Shown here one piece after another: positions 34,998 to 47,301 of a stretch of 64,000 bases of DNA. The notes under the pieces are model-generated. The model had not been told where the DNA came from, did not search any database, and saw only the letters and a program-made list of their open reading frames with translations. The stretch spans positions 930,001 through 994,000 of the forward strand of contig JAFEKR010000013.1 in NCBI GenBank assembly GCA_019022495.1. The letters are read 5' to 3'. Positions within the stretch are counted from its first letter, which is position 1. The number at the start of each line of letters is the position of its first letter. The stretch is from Epichloe hybrida (taxonomy: Eukaryota; Ascomycota; Sordariomycetes; Hypocreales; Clavicipitaceae). A program made the translations under genes and the position numbers.

Positions 34998-36566
34998 CTA
35001 CTCGCGAGGAGCTCTCCCTTCTTGAGGGTCCAAAGGATCAGTTTTCGTCTTCATGCCCTCTCCATAACGAGCCACGGATTTCCCCTTTGCATCTTTTGCT
35101 TTTAAGCCTGCCTCCTCCGACATGGCTGTAAGAACTGAGTCAGAAGAGACACATCGAATGTTGCCATGCGCAAACCGCGATGGTGGTGGCAATATCGGAG
35201 CCTGTTCTTGATTCGTGGTGTTTTCCATGGCCACCGGCGGCTGAATCATTTTGCCTTTCGATCCATGCCCTTGCTCGACCCGCTTCTCCTTCTCGTCAGC
35301 CACGGGGTCACCGTATTTGTAGGTCGGGTGAGCACCCAGAAGCTCCACGGGGTATCTCAACCGGAGGCCCCAGCGCAACCAATGGCCCAAGCATTGTCCA
35401 AAGCTCTTCTCTTTCCACCGAGCAGAGAGGGTCTGTTGGTCCTCTGTGCTACGTGCTGGAATTTTGCGCGCAAGGAACCCCAGCGGAAGACATAGTAAAA
35501 TCCAGCAGATCGTGCCGACTCGGAGCGTCCCTCGACCCATCATGAGTCGTCTGAACCAAAGGTAGGATTCTACAAAGCCCAGCAAGAAGACAGCGGACAA
35601 AACTATGACCAATATCATGCCCCAGTATGGATAGTCGCCGCAATCGCTCCATGGACAGCTGGGATGGTCGACAAGATCATCTGGGCGGTTGCCGTCGCCA
35701 TCGCGACCACTTCCACCGCTTGTTATGCGCGGGGCTGCGGTTGTCGTCGTTTGGGTGGGAATGGGATGAGGATTTGCCGTCGTCGTCGTCCCTTGGGTGG
35801 GATATGGATAAGGGAATGCCGTCGTCGTCGTCGTTTGGGTTGGATAGGGATAGGGACTGATACAGGGCGAAAGATAGTGACTGTAGATATATTGGGATCT
35901 CAGTGCTCTCCCCGTTGGGTGCGATGTGCTCGCCAGGAAAGCCGCGATGTACGTGTAAGTCGTTGTTGACCTGTTGTCACTGTCACCCACACCACCATAC
36001 TTGTAAGTAGAGACGGAGGTGGTTGCTGATTCGATTGAAACCTGATCCTCGGCTCCTGATGGCACGTACTCGGAGACGGTCGCCGTCAAGGTGAATGGCG
36101 TAGGGCAGCTGGAGGGGGCAGTGTATTCAACCATTCGATAGAAGGCAGTGGTTGTCACATCTGATGGGTCAGCACACTCCGTCGGTGCCACCATGTCGGT
36201 TGCAGGAATGGCACCTGGGGAGAAGTATCTGTAGATGTACACGACGACGCCGTTGCTGCCCGAGCCGCCATAGATGCTGTCGTCGCCGAAGCCGCTGGAG
36301 GTTGAGGTGCGGGTAGAAAATGGAGCGGCTGTGACGGACGGCTTGAGGGTTACAGTTGAATAGCCCGTCCGGGACATGGTCACTGTTGACGGCGGCGTCG
36401 CGTAAAAAGTGTCGGTATACCTGACAAGCGACACGGTCCCAACAAGGTCTTGTGTGATGGTATATTTGGCGGCGCGAGCGGTACCGACGAGGCACAACAT
36501 GATGAGCCAAACGCCTGCCGCGGCACAGGGGGCCAGAGGCGACAGAAATCTCTGAGCGGAAGCCAT
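34998..36566 (-). CDS. Ser/Thr-rich membrane protein with signal peptide and two helices, function unknown
   Basis: An intronless 522-residue protein. The first 33 residues (core GVWLIMLCLVGTARA) form a signal peptide. The ectodomain to about residue 310 is rich in Thr, Ser and Tyr and contains three tandem repeats of a PYPYPTQTTTTT-like unit, typical of O-glycosylated wall-proximal stalks. Two hydrophobic segments follow (MILVIVLSAVFLLGFVESYLW and a second around ICWILLCLPLGFLA), with Arg/Lys between them. The C-terminal 150 residues are polar and presumably cytosolic. Possible roles are a wall sensor or surface receptor, but no family is recognised. Confidence 0.75.
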   Translation of the reverse strand: MASAQRFLSPLAPCAAAGVWLIMLCLVGTARAAKYTITQDLVGTVSLVRYTDTFYATPPSTVTMSRTGYSTVTLKPSVTAAPFSTRTSTSSGFGDDSIYGGSGSNGVVVYIYRYFSPGAIPATDMVAPTECADPSDVTTTAFYRMVEYTAPSSCPTPFTLTATVSEYVPSGAEDQVSIESATTSVSTYKYGGVGDSDNRSTTTYTYIAAFLASTSHPTGRALRSQYIYSHYLSPCISPYPYPTQTTTTTAFPYPYPTQGTTTTANPHPIPTQTTTTAAPRITSGGSGRDGDGNRPDDLVDHPSCPWSDCGDYPYWGMILVIVLSAVFLLGFVESYLWFRRLMMGRGTLRVGTICWILLCLPLGFLARKIPARSTEDQQTLSARWKEKSFGQCLGHWLRWGLRLRYPVELLGAHPTYKYGDPVADEKEKRVEQGHGSKGKMIQPPVAMENTTNQEQAPILPPPSRFAHGNIRCVSSDSVLTAMSEEAGLKAKDAKGKSVARYGEGMKTKTDPLDPQEGRAPRE

Positions 36567-37605
36567 GGTGCTTGGTGGTGGAGGGCGAAGCTATCAGCAA
36601 TGCTCGCAAAAGTAGTATTCAACAAAAGGCTGCGATGAAGACTTGCCCGCTGCTTCCGCAACACCTGAAGCAAACTGGATGGGGGGAACAGGCCAGTTGT
36701 CGCATTTTAACCAACGGCTTGTCGCCGACGAGACGAGACGAGACGAGAATGTTTTCCATGACATCAACAACAGCGCGGCGGCTCATGATTTGGGAAGATT
36801 GAAATGTCTTCCGGCAATGCAGAGATTGGGACGTCCTGGTCTGGTTGGTTCGGCCACTACCCAATCTGTACATGTACAGTGGGGTTGTACGTGGACCGGG
36901 TGGGGCCTGTCTGGGGCCTGTCTGGGGCCTGTCTGGGGCCTGTCCAGGGGTCTGGTTCATGCAGGCACCACCAGCCCACAGGCTACACCCACTGTACACC
37001 CACTGTACTCCGTGGACAGTAAACAACATGCATCAGACGAAGGCCGCTTGACTCACTGGCCGTCATGCGCTTTCTCAAATTCCTTCGTTGCGACCCTGAA
37101 ATCTCCTGTCGCACAGAATTGGCACACGGCGGTTGTGACGAAATCGCAAACAAAGTCTTTTAATTGCCTGCTCTCTGCATGATGATCAGGCTTAGCTATA
37201 TATCACAACATGTGCTGTCTGAGTCTGTCCTGTCGCACCTGAATAACATACATGTGTTCCCGCTCGCCGGCGGCGTCCAGCTCTTGAGCCTTCATCTATT
37301 TGTTCTACACTGCTCGTAGACACGAAACAAACACACACACACACACACAAGTATCGACTACGTCTTCCGCATCATGGCGAAACAAGATCGCAAGATCCAT
37401 CCGCCCAATGGTCCTCGCTGCTTCCCGCACTGATATTTTGGCCCCAAGGCGTCTTCGTCTCTGAGACATGCACGTTCGACTTGCATGCGCCGTCCGAGCT
37501 GGTTTCTGACTCTCTGCTGCTGCAGGATAAGCTCAAGTCATGGCTTATACGACAGCTATCTTGGCTGACTGACGTGCTTAAAGTGGTGCCCCGGTCTGTA
37601 TCGCT
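36567..37605. repeat. Repeat-rich intergenic region
   Basis: Contains GACGA copies near 36730-36748, four copies of the 12-mer GGGGCCTGTCTG at about 36901-36950, CACTGTAC copies near 36990, and an AC microsatellite near 37331-37350. No gene seen. Confidence 0.6.
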
Positions 37606-38836
37606 CTACTCTGTAGGCCGTTCAGCGCCACCACGCCACAAGCCGTAGAACCCATCACAATTCTTCCACATTTTTATCGTGCCGTCCTCCGACGCAGTGG
37701 CGTATAGTTTGCCGTCAGGTGAAAATGCGATGGACCAGATCGGTCCATGATGGCCTTTGTGGGTGTCGATTTCCACCTCGTCGTCATATCGAAGGACTTT
37801 GGCCCACGTTCCAGGCTCCTCTCCGACCACCAGCTTGCGGCCTTTGACATCAAGCCCCACGCTCGCGATGGAATAAGGCAACGTGATCCGCTTCAACTCG
37901 TCCATGGCCTGTTCGCCACCCCAGAAGTAGACCGTCTTGCCCGCAGCCACTGCCAACACAGGCTTTCCGCCGCCAATGTCGGTTGGAGAAGCCAGTTCTG
38001 GTGCCACAGAGACAACTTCGCAAGACTTGATCTCGCCGTCGAGGACCTCATGCTTTACACATGCCCTGCTTGGCAGATCAAGCCAGCGAATCGTTTTGTC
38101 CGAGGCGGCGACAACAATGTTTGGATCTCTGGTCCAGCAAATAAATTTGATGGAACTATTATGAACACCTTCGCCAATTTCGAAACCAGCAGCCGCTGGT
38201 ATTGTGGCAGCTGCCCCGGGGTGAGAGTTGGCAAGTTCGGCCAAATCGAAAACGCGCAGCCTCTTCTCCATACCGCCCGTGGCAACAAGGTCCGAGTTGT
38301 CGGGGGGGTAAGCGACAGCCCGAACAATATGGTCGTGCTGAAGGCTGTACAGCAGCTCGCCGGTGTGAGTATCCCAAATTTTGCTGATTGTCTCAAGTTA
38401 GTTGCACCGCCGGGGAAGGGAAATCGGGGAAAATACACACGCCGTGAAGTCGGCTGAAGCGGTGGCCGCATTCGAAGCATCGGGGCTCAGTCTTGCTTGC
38501 CAAACCGCTCCTTTGTGGCCGATAAACGTGCCAATCCTGCCACAAATATCAGCATCATGCACTTGGAAGGGCTGGGTGATTGTCAAAGAATCGTGACTTA
38601 CCAATCACCCGTCACACCGTCCCGTAGCATTGGGTTTCCATCTGGTTAAACGTGAGCTGATACATCACCTTCGCATCATTATTGAGCAAGTAAAACTGGC
38701 ACTACAAACCTTTACAGGCTGAGATCATATAGTAAGTCTCTTCCTTTTCTAGGTGAGAGAAGCTCATGTGTGGCACAGGCCGAGAATGACCGTGGCAGGT
38801 CAGCGGAACATATTGCCGAGGCACATCAGAAGTCAT
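37606..38836 (-). CDS. STRAP-like WD40 repeat protein
   Basis: Seven-bladed WD40 propeller related to serine-threonine kinase receptor-associated protein (STRAP/unrip), which works with the SMN complex and TGF-beta/MAPK scaffolds in animals; the fungal role is less clear. Exons, high to low, 38836-38710, 38641-38602, 38536-38441 and 38383-37606, give 346 residues. The N-terminus VPLTCHGHSRPV, then DGNPMLRDGVTGDWIGTFIGH across introns 1 and 2, and AKIWDTHTGELLYSL across intron 3, are diagnostic. The last blade reads GPIWSIAFSPDGKLYATASE with IKMW. Introns are 60-70 nt. The start at 38836 gives the family's normal beginning. It is divergent from the Doa1-like gene, with 1.27 kb between starts. 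Confidence 0.93.
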
Positions 38837-40102
38837 GGTCTCCGATGAGCCTATCATTAGAAGACAACTGATGTAGAACGCAGAGTCAGATTGCTAGCTT
38901 TGTTCAGAGGGGCGGTTCAAGGTCGTATCTCTGGGGCTCGTGGATAAATCGTAGCAATGGCGACTGTGACTTGTAGTGCGGAAAGATCTTGTGAGAGACC
39001 AGGGTCGCAATTTGTGGGTTTGTCTTTTCTCTTCTTTTTTTTTCGTTCGGTCGTTACGTCGTAGCTTGGAATGTATGGGAACAGACAAGTCGTCTAGTGA
39101 ACAGAGATGCAAGAACCTGGGTATTTCCCCCACAACAGGCGGACAGAAAAGAGCGCGGAACTATCTTGATCCAACAGCCACAAGAGAAAGGAATGTAAAG
39201 TTTCGGCTCTGCCAAGGTTGTCGATGGCCGACGCTGCTCAGTAAAAGTGACCGAGGCGAGCAGCCGTAGCGGTTGAGGAAGGAGATTCGAAGATCTATTG
39301 TTCAAAAGGTGGGACAATGATGCAAAGCAGTAGTCACGGCAGAAAGTCGAGATGTGCGTGTGACAGCATTTGGCGGGCGGTGGGCGGTGGGCGAAACAAC
39401 GTGGGGCTCGAATCTCAACTGTGAGTCAATCGTAGCCTCGTCTGGGAAGGAGCAACAGAGCTCGAATGTTGTTTACACGTGGTGCCGCTGTGCCGATTAG
39501 ATAAGGGCAGGCAAGGAATTTGAAAAGTCAGCAACGTCATTCATATGGACAATATTGGAATTGCTCGATGCCGCTTTCTCGGGTCGCAAGCTATTAGAAT
39601 TGCTGAAAGTGGTTTCGTTGCGAGCTCTTCCTGATTCCATCCACGTCCATTCAGGCATGCCTCGCAACCGCGACCTTTGCACCAGCACGAATCGATTGTT
39701 TTGCTCATTGCTTCCGGTGTCAATGACTCTACGATTTCCGAGTCCGTGGCCCACCCCTCTCTTTGCGTTTCTTTGAAATTTGAAATTTGAATGCTCGCAA
39801 TTGCAGTCCTGCCATATTACAAGTTCGACCTGGCACCCTGGCACCACTTCTCTGCCAGCTCCACCGAAGCTCGACTCCGCCAATGACCACGTCAACGTCA
39901 CTGAACAATCAACGCTGTCGCTGTCTCTCACATATTTGGTTGACGACTGACTCTGTTTGCCCTTTTGCTTGTGACATACACGCAGCAACAGACTGTTCGA
40001 TTAGCGTTGTCGAGCACTCTCCCATCGCATCGCAACCCTGGTAACGCTCACAATACACAATACACATCCACGGCCACGGCCACGGCCACAGCCACAGCCA
40101 CG
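38837..40102. other. Divergent promoter region of STRAP-like and Doa1-like genes
   Basis: No gene supported; an open frame on the minus strand at about 39497-39988 lacks domains. (CCACGG)n/(CCACAG)n repeats lie just before the Doa1-like start, at about 40068-40100. Confidence 0.45.
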
Positions 40103-42574
40103 ATGACGGTGGACTTTAAGCTATCAGCACAGCTTCTGGGCCATGAAGCCGATGTACGTTGTCTTTTTCACCCACGAGATGCGACTTGAAATGCTCGTGA
40201 AGTATGTTGACGACTGATTTACAGGTGAGAGCTGTTGCTTTTGCGTCCTCTGATGTTGTTCTTTCCGCTTCCAGAGACTGCACCGTTCGAAAATGGTCTC
40301 GGGGCCCCCAAACACCACCCTCTTTCGAAGGGACACTTGTCAGCCGTGGCTCTGAATATGTCAACTCGGTTACCTTCTTCCCAGCTTCTGCTGAATATCC
40401 GAACGGTCTTGTCATCTCCGGTGGCAAGGACATGGTTATCGAGGTCAAATCTCCGAACGCAGCTTCAACCGACCATGCCGAGCGATTATTAATCGGACAC
40501 GCGCACAATGTTTGCACTTTAGATGTGGCTCCCGATGGCTCTTACTTGATATCTGGTGGATGGGATGGTCAGGCCCGTGTTTGGAATTTACAAAAGGGGG
40601 AGACGGCTCTCATGTTGGCGGGTCATGAAGACAAGGCAGTCTGGAGTGTAGTTGCTCTCGACGAGAAGACGGCAGTCACTGGATGTGCCGACAAAAGTAT
40701 ACGCATCTTCGATCTCAGCCAATCATCGGCCGGTGAAGTTCAGCCCAGGTCCACGATTTACACCCCAGACGTCGTACGAGGTCTATGCAAGGTCCCCGAA
40801 GACCACCCCAGTGGTGCCGACATTGCGAGCGCGAGCAACGACGGAACAATCCGACTCTGGAAGCTAAACGGGCAACAAATCGGTGAACTACATGGGCACG
40901 ATAGCTTCGTTTACAGTTTAACCAGTCTGCCATCTGGCGAGCTGGTCAGTGCTGGAGAAGATCGTACTGTTCGTGTCTGGAAAGGGACTGAGTGTGTCCA
41001 AACCATTACTCATCCGGCCATTTCAGTGTGGGCAGTAGCTGCCAATCCCGTTACCGGCGATATTGTTACAGGCGCCAGTGATGGTGTCGCGCGAGTCTTC
41101 ACTCGACGGCCTGACCAAGTGGCTGACAAGGAGACTCTCGCCGAGTTTGAATCATCTGTAAAATCTTCGGCCATTCCTCAGCAACAACTAGGCAGTATCA
41201 ACAAAGAAAAACTTCCGGGTCCAGAATTTCTCACGGCTAAATCCGGCACGAAGGAGGGCCAGGTGCAAATGATCAGGGAGGAAAACGGCAACGTCACAGC
41301 CCACACGTGGTCTATGAGCCAACAACAATGGATTAATGTCGGTACTGTTGTCGATGCTGCAGGAAGCACTGGCCGTAAGGTGGAGTTCAACGGGAAGTCG
41401 TACGACTATGTTTTCGATGTCGACATCGAAGATGGCAAGCCAGCGCTCAAACTGCCGTATAACTTATCCGAAAACCCATACGAAAGAGCCACCAAGTTTC
41501 TCAATGACAATGAGCTGCCACTGGGTTATTTGGATAATGTGGCCAATTTCATAACTCAAAATACTAAAGGTGCGACTCTTGGCCAGGCGGACAACCCGGG
41601 CCCGGACCCGTATGGCACAGAATCACGTTATCGTCCCGGGCAGTCAGAATCTTCACAGACAAAGGTTTTGCCGCAGAGTGAATACTTGACTATATCAGCT
41701 GCAAAGTATGAAGGTATGATGATCAAACTTCACTGACACTAGTTGCGCATGCCCTCATAGGTGTCTCTCCCGGACACTGACCATACACTCTTCATTAGCC
41801 ATGTTTTCGAAGTTGTCGAACGTCAACAAGACATTGATTTCATCGGGTCGTAAAGACGCTGCGCTTAATCCGGGGGAAGAATTTGTGCTGCAATCTCTCC
41901 GCGAGGCGCTCGAGAACAGCCGGCCGATCCCGGTTCAGTCGCTAGACTTGGTCGTCAGAATGATGACGGCGTGGCCGTACGGTGACCGTCTCGCCGCCTT
42001 GGATTTATTGCGTTGCATAGCGAGGTTCCCGTCGGTGGCTCAATTTTCAGACGCACAGCATGGGTCAGCTCTTGACCTGGCCATGAATGCCTCAGTTGCC
42101 AGCGATTCCCAGCCGAACGAGAATGCTGTCATGATGGGTACGCGAACAATTGCCAATTTATGTGCCACCGTCGATGGCCGAAGTTTGATAAGCTCCCATG
42201 CGAACAATGTCATCGGGTACCTCGAACGCGTGGTTGGAGTCAAGGGAGGGGAAGCGATTGGAAAATTCAACCGCAATGTGCTCATCGCAGTGACTACATC
42301 GGCCCTGAACCTCTCCGTTCTAGTTAATAAGGAGAAGCTATTGACTCCGGACCAGCGAAGGAGGCTCGTTGTTGTGCTGGGGGCCGCGCTTGATGAGCAA
42401 TCAGACTCGGAAGTCTTGTATCGGGGACTGGTCGCTTTAGGGACATTGTTGGCCTCATCGAAGGAGGTGACTAGCGGACTGTCAGTTGGCGCATGGATTC
42501 GGGGAGCAAAGGATAGAGCAACGGAGGATCGAGTCAAGGCGGTGGCAAACGAGTGCTGCTTAGCCTTGGGTTAG
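40103..42574 (+). CDS. DOA1: Doa1/Ufd3/PLAA ubiquitin-binding WD40-PFU-PUL protein
   Basis: Adaptor of Cdc48/p97 that binds ubiquitin and supports ubiquitin homeostasis and sorting. Exons 40103-40153, 40225-41713 and 41799-42574 give 771 residues. A seven-bladed WD40 propeller occupies roughly residues 10-300 (e.g. VISGGKDMVIEV, YLISGGWDGQARVWNL, IASASNDGTIRLWKLNGQQIG). The PFU domain follows at about 350-450 (NGNVTAHTWSMSQQQWINVG). The C-terminal PUL domain (about 500-771) is an all-helical armadillo-like fold containing NENAVMMGTRTIANLC. All three domains are in the usual order and complete. The first exon is only 51 nt, the other introns 71 and 85 nt. Confidence 0.95.
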
Positions 42575-43110
42575 CTCCATCCTGTCTCGAAACTTGTCAT
42601 GGAAGAAACGACCCGTCTGTGCATGAACCGAATGGCATATCTGTAGAAACTAACAGCAGATTGTCTGAAATGGTGCCAAGGATTTGCTGATAACCCTTGC
42701 TTCAAAGCTGTCGTTTAACCACGAGAGGGTGGACTCGGTGTTTTTGCAGGAACCTTGCCGCATCAAAATTGCAAAACCAGTCACCATAAACGCGATTCTA
42801 GGGGTGATGAGTGATGTGATGTATCGCGTTGCATTAAATGCTAGTCATGTTTGCCGATCTACTCCAAACTCCAAAGCGCGTGCCGCGCGGGAACATCCGA
42901 ATCCCCAATCCAGCTGTACGAAGTAAAGATGGAAAAAAAAAAAAAAAATTTGTGACACACTCGAAAAGCATCCACCGCCCTTTTTTTTTCCCCGAGGCTG
43001 GCTGGCTGGCTGGCTGGCTGGCTCTCCTCGCTGGGTCCTGAAGCTAGCTCATTATCCACACACCGTCACGCGCTCCAATTCTTCTCTCAAGTTCTAATCC
43101 AGGGGGGGGT
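42575..43110. other. Intergenic region
   Basis: Convergent 3' flanks. A CTGG tetranucleotide repeat (about six copies) lies near 43000-43022 next to poly-T and poly-A runs. Confidence 0.45.
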
Positions 43111-44020
43111 CTACAACGCGGTCAACACGCCGGCGGCGATGAGCGGCAGGTATCCCGTCCAACTGGCGGTTGTTGGCGAATCGGCTCCTCCGCTCTTGAC
43201 GTACGCGTCGGTGCCAGAGTTCTTGGTGGCAATGGTGTACATGTCTGCGAAGCCCATGTCCGTTGAGTTGAAGCAGTTTGTCTCGTTGACGAGGCCGATC
43301 TTGGGATCACCGGGCTCGGCGAAAATGATGTCGACGCACTGTTTAGATATGAACGAACTGTTGGTATTTCATGATTTTTTTTCCTGGCTCCCGGGGGGAG
43401 GGGGGAAAGGGGGGAGTGAGTGAGTGACATACCGAGTACAGGGCGGCGCCGTGCTGGGCCAACTCGACTAACTGAATGGTGGCCAGATCACCCGCTTTGA
43501 CGCTCGCATTCACGGGCAGCGGTATTTGCGGCAAGCAAATGGTGCCCGGGTACGGGTTGTTCGTCGGGCCCTGGATGGTGAAGGGGTGGACCATGGGGTT
43601 GGACATGTTTTCGGGACCGTGGTCCGGCCCGTCGGTGCCGAAGCCAAGGTTGACGTAGATGACGGCCGTGGAATGGCCTCTGAACCAGCCTGGTTGGAAG
43701 GCGAGAGCGCCGCCGGTGGTCGGCCAGTATGTGCGGTTCTTGGTGGTTCCTATGCCGCCGCCTTTTGGGATTCGGAGAAAAAAGAAAGATTGTCAGTGGG
43801 AGGAAGGGGGGGGGGGATTCTTTCAACTTTTTGTTGTGAAAACAGAAGCACTGGGTGAGGGAAGGGGAGGGCCGGTCAACGTACATGGGTACATCCATTG
43901 CATGCCGTACGGATACGTTTCATTTGTGATGAGAGAATTGCCTCTCCAGCCGGGATATGAGATGACGGAGTGGGCGGAGGTGAGAGCCGCGGCGGCAAGC
44001 GCAATGATGGCGAGGAACAT
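43111..44020 (-). CDS. X325/BIM1-type LPMO-like copper protein, GPI-type
   Basis: Exons, high to low, 44020-43885, 43761-43433 and 43338-43111, give 230 residues. A 16-residue signal peptide (MFLAIIALAAAALTSA) is followed directly by His, so the mature protein begins HSVISYPGWRGNSL, the hallmark of the X325 LPMO-like family (fungal BIM1-related copper-binding proteins), in which the N-terminal His is a copper ligand. Further matches are YPYGMQWMYPCGG, HPFTIQGPTNNPYPG and AQHGAALYSC with conserved Cys and His. The Ser/Thr-rich tail ends in a hydrophobic stretch (LPLIAAGVLTAL), indicating a GPI anchor. Members bind copper at the surface rather than cleave polysaccharides. N-glycosylation sites are present. 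Confidence 0.9.
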
Positions 44021-45382
44021 GTTGAGATATATTTAAGTCTCTGGATAGAGAGGGTCTTGATGAGACCAGTTCCGCGGTGCATATGATATGGGACAACGCC
44101 GCAAGGTCTTGGGCACGAGGCGCCTTTTGTTACCTCGCTCTCACGACACACACAAAGGCTGCGTGAGCCAAGCGGGAAGGGTCAATGTCGATGCGTTGGG
44201 GTCGTGGTCGTCGTCGTCGTCGTCGTCGTCGTGGTCAGGGAAAAGGCCACTCGTAGCCTTGGGCCAGCCTAGCTACCGCGAATAAAAGCGGTGATGGAAA
44301 GGATACCCGCCCTGCAGAGTCAATCGAGCACGAAGATATATATCACAAAGAGTCTACTCCGTATAGATGAAGAACAAAGAAAAGAGACGGGCGGCCGAGA
44401 AGAGGTCGGGGGCCCAAGGTAGTTAAGTTTAAAAAAAAAAAAAAAAAAAGGACACACGCCCGTTGTTCTAGTACATGTTGTATGTATGCTTGGGATGGGC
44501 AATGCAGAAATGCACCCCCCCCCCCTCGCTCGCACCCCGAAACGAGACTGGACGGTGTGTCATTGGTCGAGCTGCCCGTCTGGTCGGCGGTTACAGCTGC
44601 GAGAGGATGGGGCAAACCAGGGACGGCAACGGCGTTGTGAAAGCTGGTTGGCTGGCAGGGGACCAAGTTAAGCGCCCGAGCGAGCAGGGTGTAGTGGGGC
44701 CCTGGTTGGACTGTGGCCAATCATGTACCGACTTCGATGCAGGCAAGGGAGAGATGGCTCCGTTACGGATTACACCCCGGGAGTTCTTGTCTGGGAGTTT
44801 TCGTCTGGGGAGAACAGACTATTACAGAAAGAAAGGCGAGGCAAGAATCTGCGCAAGCAGGTTGAAGATTCGGCCGACAAGTGAAGTTGTGTCTTCTTGC
44901 CCCCTTGAGTTGCGCTAAGGCCTCAGGCGAGGTAAAGTAGCTGGCCCACATATGAATGGGCAACTGGTACCAAGAGAGGTGTACCTCGAGTACAGTCAAA
45001 TTGCAAAGCAGAGAAACAATAAAAGAGACAGTAACGTGCTTTTGAACCTGGGCTTGCTAAGTAAATAAATGGATAAACAAAAACCCCAGTTCAAAAATAA
45101 ATTCATTCCAGAGAACGCCTCTCGCTCCAACAGTCTTTACAGCCGTTCCCGAGAATCCCCCACCCCGCTTACCCTGTAGAAGCTTTCATCATCCTCAGTT
45201 TTCATCCACCACCACGAGCATGAGAATGATATTGACAGCATCAACGTACACACACAAACCCTGACCAGATAAAAACGCCCGCGAAAACATAGCGCAATGA
45301 AAACTCCCCCCCCAAAAAAAAACCCTCTCCACCATCAGAATCAATCAGGATTCACGACAACCAGCGTCAAAGCTGAGAAACA
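44021..45382. other. Intergenic region, no gene seen
   Basis: Contains a TCG trinucleotide repeat near 44205-44232, poly-A and poly-C runs, and a TACTCCGTA motif near 44346. Open frames are short and unconvincing. Confidence 0.45.
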
Positions 45383-46542
45383 ATGGACTCTCGCGCATCA
45401 CCAGACTCGGCCACTGGCACCACCACCAACCCATCACCACCACCCGCGCCCTCCAACAATCGCCGCCAACCACCCTCGTCAAACCAAGAATGGTGCCTCG
45501 TCAAGCCCAAACCCGGGCGGCGCCCGAGAAAAGCACCCCCCGCCGCGCCCGCGCCCGCGCCACCATCATCATCATCGCGCGCCGGCCCCCCGCGCTCCCT
45601 CCAAGACATCACGTCCGAGTACCGCCGTCTCCGGCACGACTTCCCCTCCAAGCCATGCTGCCGCTCCATCAGGCGGCTCGTCCGCGACAACGCGAGCTCG
45701 TCCTAACGCGAGCTCGTCCTCGCGCGTCAGGAAAGCCGTGTGCCTGGGCATAGGGACCTTTGACCCCCCGGACGGCGCGTGGGAAGCCAAGAGGAGGACG
45801 TACACGCAGCTGCTAGCCTTTGAGGCCATTGTCGACGAACTCGGTAAAACGTACCCCGCCAAGAAAAAAAAACTTCATTCTTCGAAAAAGCTGGAGTCCC
45901 CCATCAATTCATTTTTTTCACTAACGGCGGTACATCAGAGAAGGCGACAGACACCACCGTCCAATGCATCTTCCAAGAACCGCTCTTCACGGACGCGGAT
46001 GCCGAGTTCCTCACGTCAAGGGGCTACTCAGTCGTGGACGCGCCGCTCGGCAGCCAAGCCGTCACCCAGGACGCGCTCCTCTACGGAATACATCTGTACC
46101 GGCCGCTGTACGCGGAGGCGCTCAAGGACGGCTCACCGGCCATGTTTGTCGGGACAGGCTGGGACACGTGGGATCAGTATGTCCTGCTCTCTCCACTTTC
46201 GAAGGGGGTTTTTCTTCTTCTTTCTTTTCCGAAATCGCTAATCTTTGTTTCCGATATAGGCTCATGCTCCCTGTGGAGGACTTGCAAGGGCTCAAGCGAA
46301 TGGACGAGACGTATCAGAAGTGGGAGTTTCCGCAGCAAGGGACCGCATTTAGTAGCACGTGTTTGTACTGGCGTCGGGGTGGTGGGGAGGGACGACCGAA
46401 GCATGAGGATGTTGGTGACACTGACGCTGCTGGTTCGACGGACGAGGATGAACCTGTGGATGGGGAGACGGATGAGACGAAAGTGGTGGACGATGATGAT
46501 GGATCCTCAAGCACGGACGACGGGGCCACCAAGGAAAGCTGA
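45383..46542 (+). pseudogene. SRR1-like protein gene broken by a 16-bp tandem duplication
   Basis: The N-terminus (EWCLVKPKPGRRPRK, then SLQDITSEYRRLRHDF) and the later parts (CLGIGTFDPPDGAWEAKRR, then YGIHLYRPLYAEAL, MFVGTGWDTWDQ and FSSTCLYWRR) belong to the SRR1-like domain family (circadian/heme-related regulator SRR1). The two halves are in different frames: AACGCGAGCTCGTCCT is present twice in tandem at 45689-45704 and 45705-45720, which adds 16 bp, shifts the frame by one and produces a stop (TCC TAA) at the junction. Downstream exons 45939-46176 and 46260-46542 splice in normal phase with exon 1 ending at 45843. The tail is Asp/Thr-rich. Whether this is a real null allele or an assembly error cannot be told here. 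Confidence 0.8.
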
Positions 46543-47301
46543 CAGAAGAAGCTCGGTGAGGAAAGCGCCGTCAAAAGACGCAACGGGCATTAATGTGTGT
46601 GAGGTAGGACGTTGGGGGGAAGACGATCTATGAGCCGGGGCCGGCCCGGACGGACTCATACATGTCGCATTTATAATCAAGTAGACAGCGTGCCCTGTTA
46701 CGATTCAGCAAGATTCACCTTCACGTTCCCTCCAGATGAAAAAAAAAGAAAAAAAAGAAAAGAAATGCATCATCACCAGAGGCAGACCAAAGCTGGACAT
46801 GTAAACAGCCCTTTTGTTTCTTCCATCTATCCATACATCAAAATGCCGCGTCCCTCGTCCCAAATGCTAGCCAATAATCAACGGGACGAGACGATTAGTC
46901 CTTCTCCTCCTCACTAATTGCAAAACAACAATGGCGAACAAAGGTCCGTATATGCTCCAGGAAGAAAAATGAAACATTCATATGCGATAACCGTCCTTAA
47001 GCTCCTAACGCCGGTTTCGGTAAGACAAAAACACCAGACACAGCTGACTGGCGGACATGGAATAGGCGACTTTGGTGCGTGCCTGCGTGTCGATTAGGCG
47101 AGGCGAAGACATGAACGAGACCTTCATATAGGCTTAGGGGAGGAAAGAGGAAAGGGGGAAATTGTTCCAAGAAAACTGACGGCACCACCGGTGGGCGGCC
47201 AACGCCGAGAGTCGCGGGGAGAAGAGGAGGAGGAGGAGGAGGAGAAGGAGGAGGAGGAGGAGATTGCACCCATCCGCCAACGACAAACTGTACGAGGGCC
47301 C
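46543..47301. other. Intergenic region
   Basis: 3' flanks of the SRR1-like gene (+) and GH17 gene (-). A GAGGAG purine repeat lies near 47220-47262. Confidence 0.45.

Noticed and set aside
45297..45704. Alternative N-terminus for the SRR1-like gene in the downstream frame
   Set aside because: That frame encodes His/Pro-rich low-complexity sequence, while the other frame has the SRR1-typical N-terminal region; the duplication explains the mismatch.
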